A DNA stretch of 40,288 nt from CAWATG01 sp963785035 (GCA_963785035.1 CAWATG010000014.1:1-40288); one strand, 5' to 3'. Counted from the first letter of the stretch, positions 8,665 to 18,794 are shown. Notes: generated by a model from the sequence alone, not told the origin. Numbers and translations: made by a program.

Positions 8665-9414
8665 TTAGCGATTGGTCAACGTCCGCCGGGCCACGAACAA
8701 CAAGAGTCGCGGTATCGTGCGCGCTTCTTCGTATTCGGGCGCGCGCGCAATGAATCCGGCAGGTGGAGCCGGCTCATCCATGTGCTCGATCACAAGACCG
8801 TGCGAAGCCATCGCGTTCACATAACGATGTAGCGGACGATGCACGAACGGCAACACAACACCGGGCGCGATCTCCTCCATGCGCATATCGTCGACGAGGT
8901 ACGGTCCCACCCGCCAGTACTGCTCGTCGAGGATGTGGTCGTCGATCCACCCACTGCCCGGACACTGCAAGAGCGGGTGATTGAGAAAGAACAGGAAACG
9001 GCCGCCCGGCTCGAGCACGCGAGCGACCTCGCCGATCGCTGTTTCGAACTCGGCGATGTGCTCGAAGACCAAACATGCGATCACCGCGTCGACCGCATTC
9101 GCCGCCAAGGGGATCCGCTCGGCGCTACCGCGGACATACACCGGGCCGTCGCCGCGCGCCGACGCCGCCACGAGCTGCGCCACCGACGGCTCGAGTCCGA
9201 TCACGTGCTCGACGCCGGGTACCGCGTGCGCTCGCCGACTGAGTTGGCCTTCACCCGCTCCGACGTCGACGACACGGCGCGCGCCTCGGAGATGCTGATC
9301 CAGGAGCGGAAGGATCTGCTCCTCGTACTCCGGATCCGCGCCGTCGGTGAAGCCGTCTTGCCACCATTGCGCGTGGGTCTCCCACGCAATATGTGGTCGG
9401 TCGCTGTTCGTCAC
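8665..9414 (-). CDS. Class I SAM-dependent methyltransferase, substrate unknown
   Basis: The 249-residue protein has a Rossmann-type methyltransferase domain: motif I VVDVGAGEGQLSRR near residue 48, an acidic strand-2 end (GLEPS), a DAVIACLVFEH motif IV region and a post-I REPGGRFLFF-like segment (VLEPGGRFLFFLNHP). This resembles the ubiquinone/menaquinone and sugar or small-molecule methyltransferase group, but nothing identifies the substrate. The GTG start forms a GTGA overlap with the upstream membrane protein, so the two are probably co-translated. It ends 6 bases from the nadA stop, with no terminator visible between the convergent genes. Confidence 0.85.
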   Translation of the reverse strand: MTNSDRPHIAWETHAQWWQDGFTDGADPEYEEQILPLLDQHLRGARRVVDVGAGEGQLSRRAHAVPGVEHVIGLEPSVAQLVAASARGDGPVYVRGSAERIPLAANAVDAVIACLVFEHIAEFETAIGEVARVLEPGGRFLFFLNHPLLQCPGSGWIDDHILDEQYWRVGPYLVDDMRMEEIAPGVVLPFVHRPLHRYVNAMASHGLVIEHMDEPAPPAGFIARAPEYEEARTIPRLLLFVARRTLTNR

Positions 9415-10874
9415 GATGCAGATCGTCGCACGAACACGTCGTAATCATCGGCTCGGGTCACACGCTGCCATCGCGAGCTCGCCGAAAGCAGGCTCGCCAG
9501 CGGCGCGTCATGCTCCCAGACGACCACCTCGACTCGCTGGCGGTCCAGTGCCTTCTGCCATCCTGCGCGTCCGTCCTTCATGCGTAGGTAGTCCCACAGA
9601 AACGCGGTTGGGTAGTTGTACCGATCGTCGATGAAGACCCGCTGTTCGGGCCACCGCGTCAGGATCAGGTAGCCGCCGACGAAATCCGAATGCGCAAGGC
9701 GTTTGCCGAGCAGATCGTGCTGCTCGATGTACTGCATTGCCTTGACGGGGTATGCCTCGAAGTCGAAATCGTCTCTTCGGGACGCCATGCCCAAGGTGAA
9801 GGCAACGAACACCACGATCACGGACAAGGACACGATCCGCACCTTCGCAGGGATCTCCTGCATTCGTCTGTGCTCACCCGGCGCCGGAATGAGCGCACGC
9901 GCCAGGATCGGTGCCGTCGCAAGATAGAACACGCCCATGTTCCGCTTCGCCGAGAGCACGAGAGCAAGAAAGACGACCACGACCAGAAGGTCACGACCTG
10001 TCAATCGGCGATCTTCCCCAGCACGCCCGCTCTCGGCGAAGAAGCCCACGAGCAACAAGGCGACCCAAACCATGATCGCGACGCCGTAGTGCGTGCTGAA
10101 GTCCGGGGAGCGCCATTCGTTGACATTCCTCAGGAACCCACCACCGACCGACAGTTGGGTCGGTAGTACGACCAAGCGATAGCCGTACGGGTTGAGGAAC
10201 AACAGCGGCAGCGCACAGAGCGCGCCCATCACGAGCGTGCGTTCCCGACCGTCCCATGGTTTCGCACCGGAGAACCATTGCCCGAGCACATGCACGCCGA
10301 GATATCCGAACCCGATCACCCAACTCCCGTGTACGTTGACCCACAACCACATGTGCAACGGCAACACGATCTGAGCATGCCGACCGACCCACGTCTCGGG
10401 GCGTTCCACCATCACCACGAGAACCGCGAACAGCCCGAGTCCCAACAGGACAGGACGCGCGTTGACCATCGGCTCCATACCCACGACCATCACCATCGGG
10501 ATCACCGCAGCACGCAAACGGTCAGTGGAAAAGTGGATGGCGATCAGGTACATACCGCCGAGCACCGCGGCGCCCACGACACCGGCAAGGACGCGAATGC
10601 CGAACGCACCGAGCGTGCTGCGGAAGAGCACGCCATAGACAACCTCGGCAAGCCACGACACCGGTGTCCATTCCCGTCCGGGCGCCGTGAAGGAAAACGG
10701 ATCTGATCGCGCAACACCGTGATCCAACATCCAGGTTCCGGTGCGCAGGTGCCAGAAGAAGGAATTGTCCGAAAGCGGGCGTGCTCCCATGACGAACCCG
10801 AGCACGCCGAAAATTGCCGCAATCACGACATCTGTGGACGGGGTCTTATGCGAAACGACCCGACGCAGATTCAT
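9411..10874 (-). CDS. Polytopic membrane protein, GT-C-like, function unknown
   Basis: A 487-residue hydrophobic protein with roughly ten predicted membrane helices. Between the first two helices is a motif-rich loop (NSFFWHLRTG ... DPFSFTAPGREWTPVSWLAEV) seen in a family of bacterial membrane proteins that resemble lipid-linked glycosyltransferases of the GT-C fold. The C-terminal soluble part contains FVGGYLILTRWPEQRVFIDDRYNYP, which I quote only as shorter parts: SDFVGGYLIL and RVFIDDRYNY. No enzymatic activity can be assigned from sequence. It starts 8 bases after the uvrA stop and overlaps the methyltransferase by 4 bases, so it lies in the coaE-uvrB-uvrA transcription unit. A role in envelope glycan or lipid modification is inference. 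Confidence 0.8.
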   Translation of the reverse strand: MNLRRVVSHKTPSTDVVIAAIFGVLGFVMGARPLSDNSFFWHLRTGTWMLDHGVARSDPFSFTAPGREWTPVSWLAEVVYGVLFRSTLGAFGIRVLAGVVGAAVLGGMYLIAIHFSTDRLRAAVIPMVMVVGMEPMVNARPVLLGLGLFAVLVVMVERPETWVGRHAQIVLPLHMWLWVNVHGSWVIGFGYLGVHVLGQWFSGAKPWDGRERTLVMGALCALPLLFLNPYGYRLVVLPTQLSVGGGFLRNVNEWRSPDFSTHYGVAIMVWVALLLVGFFAESGRAGEDRRLTGRDLLVVVVFLALVLSAKRNMGVFYLATAPILARALIPAPGEHRRMQEIPAKVRIVSLSVIVVFVAFTLGMASRRDDFDFEAYPVKAMQYIEQHDLLGKRLAHSDFVGGYLILTRWPEQRVFIDDRYNYPTAFLWDYLRMKDGRAGWQKALDRQRVEVVVWEHDAPLASLLSASSRWQRVTRADDYDVFVRRSAS

Positions 10875-10882
10875 AGGACCGA

Positions 10883-13741
10883 TTAGTTGTCGGTCGTCGG
10901 CTCCACGTTCCTGAGTACTTCGCCGAGGAACTTGCCCGTATAGCTCCCTGGAGTCGCCGCGACCTGCTCAGGCGTCCCCTCTGCGACGATCCTGCCGCCG
11001 CCGCTGCCACCCTCGGGACCGAGATCGACGATCCAATCCGCCGACTTGATGACGTCGAGATTGTGTTCAATGACCAGAACCGTGTTCCCGGTGTCGACCA
11101 AACGCTGCAGAACGCCCACGAGGCGACGAACGTCCTCGAAATGCAGCCCGGTCGTCGGTTCATCAAGGATGTAGATCGTGCGTCCCGTGGCCCGCTTACC
11201 AAGCTCCGACGCCAGCTTCACGCGCTGCGCCTCACCACCGGAAAGCGTCGGCGCGCTCTGCCCGAGGCGCACGTAACCGAGACCGACCTCGACAAGGGTC
11301 GTCATCTGCCGCGCGATCGCCGGCTGATTCTCGAAGAAGCCCGCAGCCTCCTCGATGGACATGTCCAGAATATCGGCGATGTTCTTGCCCTTGAACGTCA
11401 CGTCAAGCGTGTCACGGTTATACCGCGCACCTTTGCAAACCTCGCAGGGGACGTAAACGTCAGGGAGGAAGTGCATCTCGATCTTGATCGTGCCGTCACC
11501 CGCGCACGACTCGCATCGCCCTCCTTTGACATTGAAGGAAAACCGGCCCGGTAGATATCCCCGTACCTTGGCCTCGGCTGTCGCTGCCATCAACGTGCGG
11601 ATCTTGTCGAACACGCCCGTATACGTCGCGGGATTGCTTCGCGGTGTCCGACCGATCGGCGACTGATCAATGTTGATGACCTTGTCGAGGCCATCAGCGC
11701 CCTCGATCCGTTGATGACGACCGGGAACCACCTTCGAGCGGTACACCTTCTGCATCAGGGCGTGAAACAGGATGTCGTTGACGAGCGTTGACTTCCCACT
11801 TCCGCTCACCCCGGTCACCGCCACGAGACAACTCAGCGGAAACTGCACATCGAGATCGTTGAGGTTGTTCTCACGCGCTCCGCGAACGCCGATCCACGCT
11901 TCACCAGGAGCACGACGCTTGAGGGGAACCTCGATCGAACGGGCACCCGACAAATACTGTCCGGTGATCGAGCGGGGCTCGCCTTTGATCGCCGCCAACG
12001 AACCCTGTGCGACGATCTCGCCGCCGTGCTCCCCTGCGCCGGGCCCGATATCGACGATCATGTCGGCAACCTTGATCGTCTCTTCGTCATGCTCGACGAC
12101 GACAACGGTGTTGCCGAGATCACGAAGACGTAACAACGTTTCGATCAGACGTTGATTGTCCCGCGGGTGCAGCCCGATCGACGGTTCGTCCAGCACGTAG
12201 AGCACACCCACGAGACCGCTCCCGATCTGTGATGCAAGACGGATGCGCTGCGCCTCACCACCGGCAAGCGTTGCGGCCGAGCGACCGAGCGAGAGGTAGT
12301 CGAGGCCGACATCGAGGAGGAACTGCAGGCGTTGGTTGACCTCTTTGAGTACTTGCTCTGCGATCATCGCATCACGCGCCGAAAGCTCTATCCGGCTCAG
12401 AAGGTGGGCCGCGTCGCAGATGGCGAGGCTGACAATGTCATGGATGCTTTTGCCGTCGATCGTGACTGCAAGGACGACGGGCTTCAGACGAGCACCATCA
12501 CACGCCTGGCAGGGGACCTGGCGCATATAACCTTCGATGTTTTCCCGTACCCGGTCACTGTCGGCTTCGCTATGCCGGCGCTCGAGCCACGGGATCACGC
12601 CCTCGAAGGTTGTGTTGAACTGCCGCTGGCGGCCGTGCCGGTTCTTGTACCGGACCAGGACCTTTTCCTTGCCCGCGCCATACAGGACGATCTTCTGCGA
12701 TGCCTTCTTGAGCTTCTTCCATGGAACGTCGAGCGTGAATCCCGACTCGTCCGCGACGGTTTGCAGCACGCGGAGAAAGAACTCCCCGCGAAATCCCGAC
12801 CACGGACTGATCGCGCCACCCGCGATCGTGGCGTCGGGATCGCGCACGACGAGTTCCGGATCGACCTCGAAGCGCGTTCCGAGCCCATCACAGCGCGTGC
12901 AGGCGCCATAGGGCGAGTTGAATGAGAAGTTCCGCGGCGCCAACGCGTCATAGGACAACCCACAGTGATTACACGCGAGGTGCTCCGAGAACGTGAGGGT
13001 CTCGGGAGCTTCTTCGCCGGCCGGTGGCACGATCTCAACCTCGGCTACGCCCTCAGCGATTCGCAGCGCGGTCTCGAGGGAATCGGTGAGTCGTCGCTCG
13101 ATTCCCGCCCGGCGCACGAGCCGGTCGATCACAACTTCGATCGTGTGCAGCTCGTAGCGACCGAGATCCAGCGTTTCGGTGAGCTCGTGAATCACGCCGT
13201 CGATACGAGCGCGAGTGAAGCCCTGGGACGCCAGCTCTTTGAGCAGACCGTCGTACTCGCCTTTACGGCCTCGCACCACCGGGGCCAGCACCTGAAACCG
13301 TGTTCCCTCCGGAAGCTCGAGGACCCGATCCACGATCTGCTGCGGCGTCTGGCGGGTGATGACACGCCCACACTTCGGGCAGTGCGGGACACCAATACGA
13401 GCGAACAGCAACCGGAGGTAGTCGTAAATCTCGGTAATCGTGCCAACCGTCGAACGGGGATTGCGCGACGACGACTTCTGGTCGATGGAGATCGCGGGCG
13501 ACAGCCCCTCGATGAAGTCCACCGCGGGCTTGTCCATCTGCCCCAGGAACTGACGGGCATACGACGACAGACTTTCGACGTATCGGCGCTGGCCCTCGGC
13601 GTAGAGGGTGTCGAACGCGAGCGACGACTTTCCCGAACCGGACAGGCCGGTGAAGACGATCAAGCGGTCGCGCGGAAGCTCCAGATCCACGTTCTTGAGA
13701 TTGTGCTCTCTGGCACCTCGGATCGTGATCACGTCGCGCAC
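10883..13741 (-). CDS. uvrA: Excinuclease ABC subunit A
   Basis: UvrA is the damage-sensing ATPase of nucleotide excision repair and loads UvrB. The 952-residue protein has two ABC ATPase modules. The first has Walker A GLSGSGKSS near residue 33, a zinc motif starting CNHCG and a signature LAGGEAQRIRLAS. The second has GVSGSGKST, the zinc motif CESCAGDG ... CEVCKG and LSGGEAQRVKLAS followed by ILDEPTTGLH. An additional CPKCG pair lies near residue 120. The start is GTG at 13741, directly before the conserved ITIRGAREHNLKN. It sits 30 bases after uvrB on the same strand. The protein is complete and of normal length. Confidence 0.97.
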   Translation of the reverse strand: MRDVITIRGAREHNLKNVDLELPRDRLIVFTGLSGSGKSSLAFDTLYAEGQRRYVESLSSYARQFLGQMDKPAVDFIEGLSPAISIDQKSSSRNPRSTVGTITEIYDYLRLLFARIGVPHCPKCGRVITRQTPQQIVDRVLELPEGTRFQVLAPVVRGRKGEYDGLLKELASQGFTRARIDGVIHELTETLDLGRYELHTIEVVIDRLVRRAGIERRLTDSLETALRIAEGVAEVEIVPPAGEEAPETLTFSEHLACNHCGLSYDALAPRNFSFNSPYGACTRCDGLGTRFEVDPELVVRDPDATIAGGAISPWSGFRGEFFLRVLQTVADESGFTLDVPWKKLKKASQKIVLYGAGKEKVLVRYKNRHGRQRQFNTTFEGVIPWLERRHSEADSDRVRENIEGYMRQVPCQACDGARLKPVVLAVTIDGKSIHDIVSLAICDAAHLLSRIELSARDAMIAEQVLKEVNQRLQFLLDVGLDYLSLGRSAATLAGGEAQRIRLASQIGSGLVGVLYVLDEPSIGLHPRDNQRLIETLLRLRDLGNTVVVVEHDEETIKVADMIVDIGPGAGEHGGEIVAQGSLAAIKGEPRSITGQYLSGARSIEVPLKRRAPGEAWIGVRGARENNLNDLDVQFPLSCLVAVTGVSGSGKSTLVNDILFHALMQKVYRSKVVPGRHQRIEGADGLDKVINIDQSPIGRTPRSNPATYTGVFDKIRTLMAATAEAKVRGYLPGRFSFNVKGGRCESCAGDGTIKIEMHFLPDVYVPCEVCKGARYNRDTLDVTFKGKNIADILDMSIEEAAGFFENQPAIARQMTTLVEVGLGYVRLGQSAPTLSGGEAQRVKLASELGKRATGRTIYILDEPTTGLHFEDVRRLVGVLQRLVDTGNTVLVIEHNLDVIKSADWIVDLGPEGGSGGGRIVAEGTPEQVAATPGSYTGKFLGEVLRNVEPTTDN

Positions 13742-13771
13742 GGGCCCAGGCTATCGGTACGACCGGTCTCG

Positions 13772-15805
13772 CTACCCCACCTCGCGTAGCTCTCGCTTCA
13801 ATTCGCCGATCTCGTCGCGTAGTCGCGCCGCCTCCTCGAATCGCAGCGCCTTGGCCGCCTCGTGCATCTCATCCTGGAGGGATTGGATGAGACGTCCCAA
13901 TTCTTCGCGGGGCAACTCGGCAATCGTTGCCACCGCCGAGCGCGAGGTCGCGACTCCCCTCCCCCTCCCGCGGCCCCTGCCACGTGCCGGAGCGTCGCCA
14001 CTGTCGCGTAGGCGCAGCATCTCGAGGATGTCGGTGACCTTCTTGCGGATGGTTTGCGGATCGATGCCGTGTTCGAGGTTGTACTCGATCTGGAGCTTGC
14101 GTCGCCTCATCGTCTCGGAGATCGCGCGGCGCATCGAATCGGTCACACGATCGGCGTACATGATCACAGCGCCGTCCACGTTGCGAGCGGCGCGACCCAT
14201 CGTCTGGATCAATGACGTCGACGAACGCAGAAAGCCCTCCTTGTCCGCGTCCAGGATCGCCACCAACGACACCTCGGGTAGATCCAACCCCTCGCGCAGA
14301 AGGTTGATCCCAACGAGCACGTCGTACTCGCCGAGCCGCAACGACCGCAGGATCTCGACCCGCTCGATCGTGTCGACCTCGCTGTGCAGGTACCGCACAC
14401 GCACACCGAGTTCCAAGAGATAGTTGGTGAGGTCCTCGGACATCTTCTTGGTCAGCGTCGTCACCAGGACGCGCTGATCCTGCGCGGCCCGCAGGTTGAT
14501 CTCGGCGATGAGATCATCGATCTGGCCCTTCGTAGGACGCACGAACACCTCGGGATCGACGAGGCCGGTCGGACGCACGATTTGCTCCACCAATGCCGTC
14601 GACGTCTCCAGCTCATAGGACCCCGGTGTCGCCGAGAGGAACACGACCTGGTTGACCTTCTCGCCGAACTCCTCGAAACGCAACGGCCTATTGTCCATCG
14701 CAGAGGGCAGTCGGAATCCATGACCGACGAGCGTGTCCTTACGCGATCGGTCCCCTTGATACTGGCCGTGAAGTTGGGGAATGGTGACGTGCGACTCGTC
14801 GAGCACGACGAGGAAGTCATCGGGGAAGTAGTCCAAGAGCGTGTAGGGAGCTTCGCCCGGAGCGCGCCCGTCGAGATGCCGCGAGTAGTTCTCGATACCG
14901 GAACACACACCGACCTCGCGCAGCATCTCGAGGTCATAGGTTGTGCGCATGCGGAGGCGCTGCGCTTCGAGCAGCATTTCGCGCGCCTCGAACCACGCCA
15001 GCCGTTCGGCAAGCTCGCTTTCGATTCCCTCGATCGCTGTGCGCATCCGATCATCCGACGTCACGTAATGCGACGCCGGATACAGGGCCATGCGGTCGAG
15101 CTCCTCGACAATCTCACCGGTCAAAGGGTCGACGGACACGATACGTTCGACCTCGTCGCCGAAGAGCTGGATTCGCAGCGCGCGTTCCTCGTACGCGGGA
15201 AACACCTCGATCGTATCGCCGCGCACCCGAAACTTGTTGCGGGCGAAGTCGTAATCGTTCCGTTCGTATTGCAGGTCGACAAGTCGCGACAGGATCGCTC
15301 GCTGGTCATGCTCCTGACCCACACCGATTTGCAGCATTTGCTCTGCATATTGTTCGGGCGAACCCAGACCGTAGATCGCGCTGACCGACGCCACGATGAC
15401 GACGTCGCGACGGGTGAGCAACGCGCTCGTCGCAGAGTGACGCAATCGGTCGATCTCGTCGTTGATCGCCGAGTCCTTCTCGATGTAGGTGTCGGTCGTC
15501 GGCAGATATGCCTCCGGTTGGTAGTAGTCGTAGTACGAGACGAAGTACTCCACGCGATTCTTCGGGAAGAACTCGCGGAACTCCGAGGCCAACTGCGCTG
15601 CCAGGCTCTTGTTGGGAGCGAGGATCAGCGTCGGACGCTGCACCGCCGCTATCAATCCGGCGACCGTGAACGACTTCCCCGAGCCAGTGATCCCCAGGAG
15701 GGTCTGGTACCGGTCCCCACGTTCGACACCGAGCGCCAGATCCCGGATGGCCTCGGGCTGGTCGCCGGCGGGCGCAAAATCCGAAACCAATTCGAACGCC
15801 GTCAT
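13772..15805 (-). CDS. uvrB: Excinuclease ABC subunit B
   Basis: UvrB is the helicase-like core of excision repair that verifies damage and recruits UvrC. The 677-residue protein has the N-terminal FELVSDFAPAGDQPEAI, Walker A GITGSGKSF, the beta-hairpin segment YFVSYYDYYQPEAYLP, the DESHVTIPQ Walker B region, helicase motifs V-VI (LREGLDLPEVSLV, QTMGRAARN) and a C-terminal UVR domain. Before the UVR domain is a short arginine-glycine repeat linker (near residue 610), which is unusual but plausibly a flexible linker. I chose ATG 15805 because it makes an ATGA overlap with the coaE stop. uvrA follows 30 bases downstream. Confidence 0.97.
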   Translation of the reverse strand: MTAFELVSDFAPAGDQPEAIRDLALGVERGDRYQTLLGITGSGKSFTVAGLIAAVQRPTLILAPNKSLAAQLASEFREFFPKNRVEYFVSYYDYYQPEAYLPTTDTYIEKDSAINDEIDRLRHSATSALLTRRDVVIVASVSAIYGLGSPEQYAEQMLQIGVGQEHDQRAILSRLVDLQYERNDYDFARNKFRVRGDTIEVFPAYEERALRIQLFGDEVERIVSVDPLTGEIVEELDRMALYPASHYVTSDDRMRTAIEGIESELAERLAWFEAREMLLEAQRLRMRTTYDLEMLREVGVCSGIENYSRHLDGRAPGEAPYTLLDYFPDDFLVVLDESHVTIPQLHGQYQGDRSRKDTLVGHGFRLPSAMDNRPLRFEEFGEKVNQVVFLSATPGSYELETSTALVEQIVRPTGLVDPEVFVRPTKGQIDDLIAEINLRAAQDQRVLVTTLTKKMSEDLTNYLLELGVRVRYLHSEVDTIERVEILRSLRLGEYDVLVGINLLREGLDLPEVSLVAILDADKEGFLRSSTSLIQTMGRAARNVDGAVIMYADRVTDSMRRAISETMRRRKLQIEYNLEHGIDPQTIRKKVTDILEMLRLRDSGDAPARGRGRGRGRGVATSRSAVATIAELPREELGRLIQSLQDEMHEAAKALRFEEAARLRDEIGELKRELREVG

Positions 15806-16402
15806 GTCAGTCCCCGACGCTGGACAATTTCGTCCCACACCACGTCGAGCGCGGCTTCCAACGCATGGAGGTCCGACGAGTTGTCGACGACGAAGTCGGC
15901 CACCGCACGCCGCTCCTCATCGGTTGCCTGCGCAGCCATCCGGGCCGCCGCGTCCTCACGGGTGAGACCACGCTCGACCAACCGATCAAGGCGTAGTTCG
16001 CGTGGCGCCTCGACGACGACCACGACCGCATACATGCCCTGCTGCTTGGATTCGACCAACAGCGGCGCGTCCACAACGACGACGGCATCTTCGGGCGCTT
16101 CGCCGATTTGGCGCATCATCTCCGCACCCATGGCCGGATGGGTGATTCGTTCCAAATCGCGCCGGGCTTCACTATCGGCGAAGACGATCGCCGCCAGCGC
16201 CGGTCGGTCCAATTCGCCATCGGGACCGACGATCTGACCGCCAAACCGCTCGACAACCGCCAGGAACGCCGGCTGACCAGACTCGAACGACCACCCGTGC
16301 GGCCTGGTCGACGTCGACAATCACTGCGCCACATCGAGCGAAATAGTGCGCAACGGTCGATTTGCCGGATCCGATACCACCCGTGAGCCCAACCAAAAGC
16401 AT
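15802..16402 (-). CDS. coaE: Dephospho-CoA kinase, one frameshift
   Basis: CoaE phosphorylates dephospho-CoA in the last step of coenzyme A synthesis. From ATG 16402 the frame reads MLLVGLTGGIGSGKST, with a perfect P-loop, then VIVDVDQAAR. The frame then fails, and the neighbouring frame continues with PAFLAVVERFGG, the DRPALAAIVF segment, VVVDAPLLVES and EERRAVADFVVDN to a TGA that overlaps the uvrB ATG. Removing one A from the AA at 16286-16287 joins the two parts (VVVESGQPAFLAV) into a 199-residue protein of normal length. I annotate one gene with a one-base insertion, probably a sequence error. It is divergent from the sensor kinase gene across a short gap of under 70 bases. Confidence 0.88.
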
Positions 16403-16467
16403 GGTTCCGATCGTACCGGCGACGGCAAGCCCTTCTGTCGGCATTGATTTCGACCGATACCCAAGAG

Positions 16468-18168
16468 GTGAGCCTCGCCGCGCCTGATCACCCGCAGTCC
16501 ATGCCAACGCTGCACGCCGAGCGCGTTCACACCCTGCTCGTCACGTTGCGCTGGGGCATCTTCGTGACAGCGTTCCTTGCCGGGGTGAGTCAAGCGCCGC
16601 GCTTCAGCGCTGGCGTACTCGCCGCGATGCTGATCGTTCCCGTCAATTACGCACTGAGAATGTGGTGGCCGATCCCCCTGGACCGGACCAATTGGCGGGA
16701 TGACGCAGCGATTGGGGCCGATCTCGCGCTCTCCGTTACGGCCGTCGCAGTCAGCGGAATCTTCGACAGCCCGTACCTCATCGTCATCGTACCGATCGTC
16801 CTCACGACCGGGCTCGCCCGCGGCTACCGCACGTCGCTCGGAGCGATGGTCGTCGCCACTTCCTTCCTGTTCGGAATCGAGGTTGTTGTTGCCGGACTCT
16901 CGGTTGCGCTGGACGGGTTCACCTCGCCGGCTCTCGTGTTTGCAGCGGCTGCGATCACGGGATCGTTCGCCCGTGGGCTCTTCACCGAAGTGGAATCACG
17001 CCGCGAACAAGTCCGCGACGAGGTGCAGCGCATGGAAACGGCGAATCAACTACTCCTGGCTCTCCACGCCATCGCACAAACGCTGCCAGCGTCGCTCGAT
17101 CTCGCCGATGTCACGACCTCGACCCGGGCCCGTCTCCGTTCCATGTTCGGTTCGACGGTGATTGTCATCTTCGTCGCCGACGCCACCACGGGGGGCTGGC
17201 GTGTGGAATCAAGCGAAGGCGTGCCCCTTCCGAGCTCTTTCACCGACGACGAGCTGCCCTCCGCACTTCGCGAGACCACCACGGCACATCGGAGCATCGT
17301 CATTGGCGACCTCCACGACACCGCGCTCGCCGGGTGTGTCCCCCAAAGTCGTAGCGCCTTGTACGCGCCACTTCGAGCCCGCGGCCGTGTCGTTGGCCTG
17401 TTGGCGCTCGAACACCCGGAAATCTCGCGGTACGACGAGCGCGATTCGGAGATTCTCGACGGCATCATCGAAGCGCTCGCCTTGTCCATCGACAATGCGT
17501 TGTGGTTCCGACGCCTGAGGACCCTCGGCGCGGAAGCGGAACGGGCGCGGATCGCGCGGGACCTTCATGATCGCATCGCGCAGTCGCTGTCGTTCGTCGC
17601 ATTCGAGTTGGAGCGCCACGCCGGCGCCGCACACGCGCTACAACCGGTCGGTACCGGCACCTCGACAAGCTCACCCGACATGGACACCGAACTGCTTGCG
17701 TTGTGCAGCGTGGTTCGTGGCGTGCTCGGCGAACTCAGAGAAACGCTGTACATGCTGCGTGCCACAGTCACCGAAGACACCGACCTGGAAAAGGTCATCA
17801 ACGGATTCGCAGAGCGATTCCGCCGCCGAACCGGAATTGCCGTCGATGTTGCCATCGACATCGACGACAACCGTCTTCCCATCACCGTAGAACAGGAACT
17901 CTGGAGAATTCTCCAAGAGGCAATGGTCAATGTCGAACGCCACGCCGAAGCACACAACGCGGCGATCATGCTCCGAAAGACCGACCGGCGCCTGCGACTC
18001 GAAGTCACCGACGACGGTCGCGGGTTCGACATGTCCGCCAATCGACGCGAACGATTTGGCCTCATCGGGATGTACGAACACGCTGACGCCATCGGCGCCC
18101 ATCTCGCCGTCGAGTCCGCCGTCGGTACCGGAACACGGATTCTTGTTGACGTCGAGGTCGGGAAATGA
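16468..18168 (+). CDS. Membrane sensor histidine kinase (NarL-family partner)
   Basis: The roughly 566-residue protein has an N-terminal membrane module of about five to six helices (to about residue 175), a coiled-coil stretch, a GAF-like domain (about 190-350), a HisKA_3 dimerisation domain with the phospho-accepting histidine in ARIARDLHDRIAQSLS (near 366), and a C-terminal ATPase domain with EAMVNVERHAEA (N box) and DDGRGFD. This is the layout of kinases that pair with LuxR/NarL-type regulators. The start is uncertain: TTG 16444, GTG 16468 and ATG 16501 are in frame and none has a strong ribosome site. Its stop overlaps the regulator start (ATGA). Its place upstream of the pilin genes suggests control of Tad pili, which is inference. 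Confidence 0.88.
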   Translation: MSLAAPDHPQSMPTLHAERVHTLLVTLRWGIFVTAFLAGVSQAPRFSAGVLAAMLIVPVNYALRMWWPIPLDRTNWRDDAAIGADLALSVTAVAVSGIFDSPYLIVIVPIVLTTGLARGYRTSLGAMVVATSFLFGIEVVVAGLSVALDGFTSPALVFAAAAITGSFARGLFTEVESRREQVRDEVQRMETANQLLLALHAIAQTLPASLDLADVTTSTRARLRSMFGSTVIVIFVADATTGGWRVESSEGVPLPSSFTDDELPSALRETTTAHRSIVIGDLHDTALAGCVPQSRSALYAPLRARGRVVGLLALEHPEISRYDERDSEILDGIIEALALSIDNALWFRRLRTLGAEAERARIARDLHDRIAQSLSFVAFELERHAGAAHALQPVGTGTSTSSPDMDTELLALCSVVRGVLGELRETLYMLRATVTEDTDLEKVINGFAERFRRRTGIAVDVAIDIDDNRLPITVEQELWRILQEAMVNVERHAEAHNAAIMLRKTDRRLRLEVTDDGRGFDMSANRRERFGLIGMYEHADAIGAHLAVESAVGTGTRILVDVEVGK

Positions 18169-18794
18169 CGAGCATCCTCCTGGCTGACGATCACCAATTG
18201 GTGCGCCAGGCGCTGCGGCGAGCGTTGGAGGATGCCGGCTTCCAAATCGTCGGTGAAGCCCGTGACGGCGAGGAGGCCGTCGCTCTCGCGGCGTCACTCC
18301 GCCCCGAGGTCATCGTCATGGACATGACGATGCCAATCATGAACGGCGTCGAAGCCAGCCGGATCATCGTGTCGGAACAGGCCGATGTTCGCATCCTGCT
18401 CCTCACCATGCACGACGAACCTTCGCTGGTCGCTGATGCGATCAGCGCAGGCGTCGTCGCCTTTCTGACGAAGGACTCCTCGATGCATGAGGTCGTCGAG
18501 ACGGTGCGACGCATCGCAACCGGAGAGGTTCTCCTCACTGCAGAAATCGCCGCCGCGATGCTTGCCGAGATGCCTGCACAGGTCACTGGAAGTTCGCCGC
18601 TGAGCAAACGGGAGCGTGAAGTACTCCAACTCGCTGCCGATGGACTGTCCACCACCGAGATCGCCGAGACGCTCTTCATCAGCACCAAGACGGTCAAGAA
18701 TCATCTGGCCAACGTCTACGACAAGCTCGAGGCCCACGATCGCACCCAGGCCGTCCTCAGCGGCTTTCGCCTCGGGATCATCACACTGCACTGA
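18165..18794 (+). CDS. NarL/LuxR-family response regulator
   Basis: A 209-residue two-domain regulator. The receiver domain has the acidic pair ADDH (residues 7-10), the phosphorylation aspartate in VMDMTMP (residue 53), the conserved threonine in LLTMHDE and the lysine in FLTKDSS. The C-terminal LuxR-type helix-turn-helix begins with LSKREREVLQLAADGLSTTEIA and contains STKTVKNHLANVYDKL. It is translationally coupled to the sensor kinase by ATGA and ends 148 bases before the first pilin gene on the same strand. The pilin operon is therefore a natural candidate target, although no operator can be proved from one copy. Confidence 0.93.
   Translation: MTSILLADDHQLVRQALRRALEDAGFQIVGEARDGEEAVALAASLRPEVIVMDMTMPIMNGVEASRIIVSEQADVRILLLTMHDEPSLVADAISAGVVAFLTKDSSMHEVVETVRRIATGEVLLTAEIAAAMLAEMPAQVTGSSPLSKREREVLQLAADGLSTTEIAETLFISTKTVKNHLANVYDKLEAHDRTQAVLSGFRLGIITLH

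Noticed and set aside
14384..16237. 617-residue plus-strand ORF opposite uvrB and coaE
   Set aside because: Antisense shadow; the opposite strand carries all UvrB motifs and an ATGA overlap with coaE.
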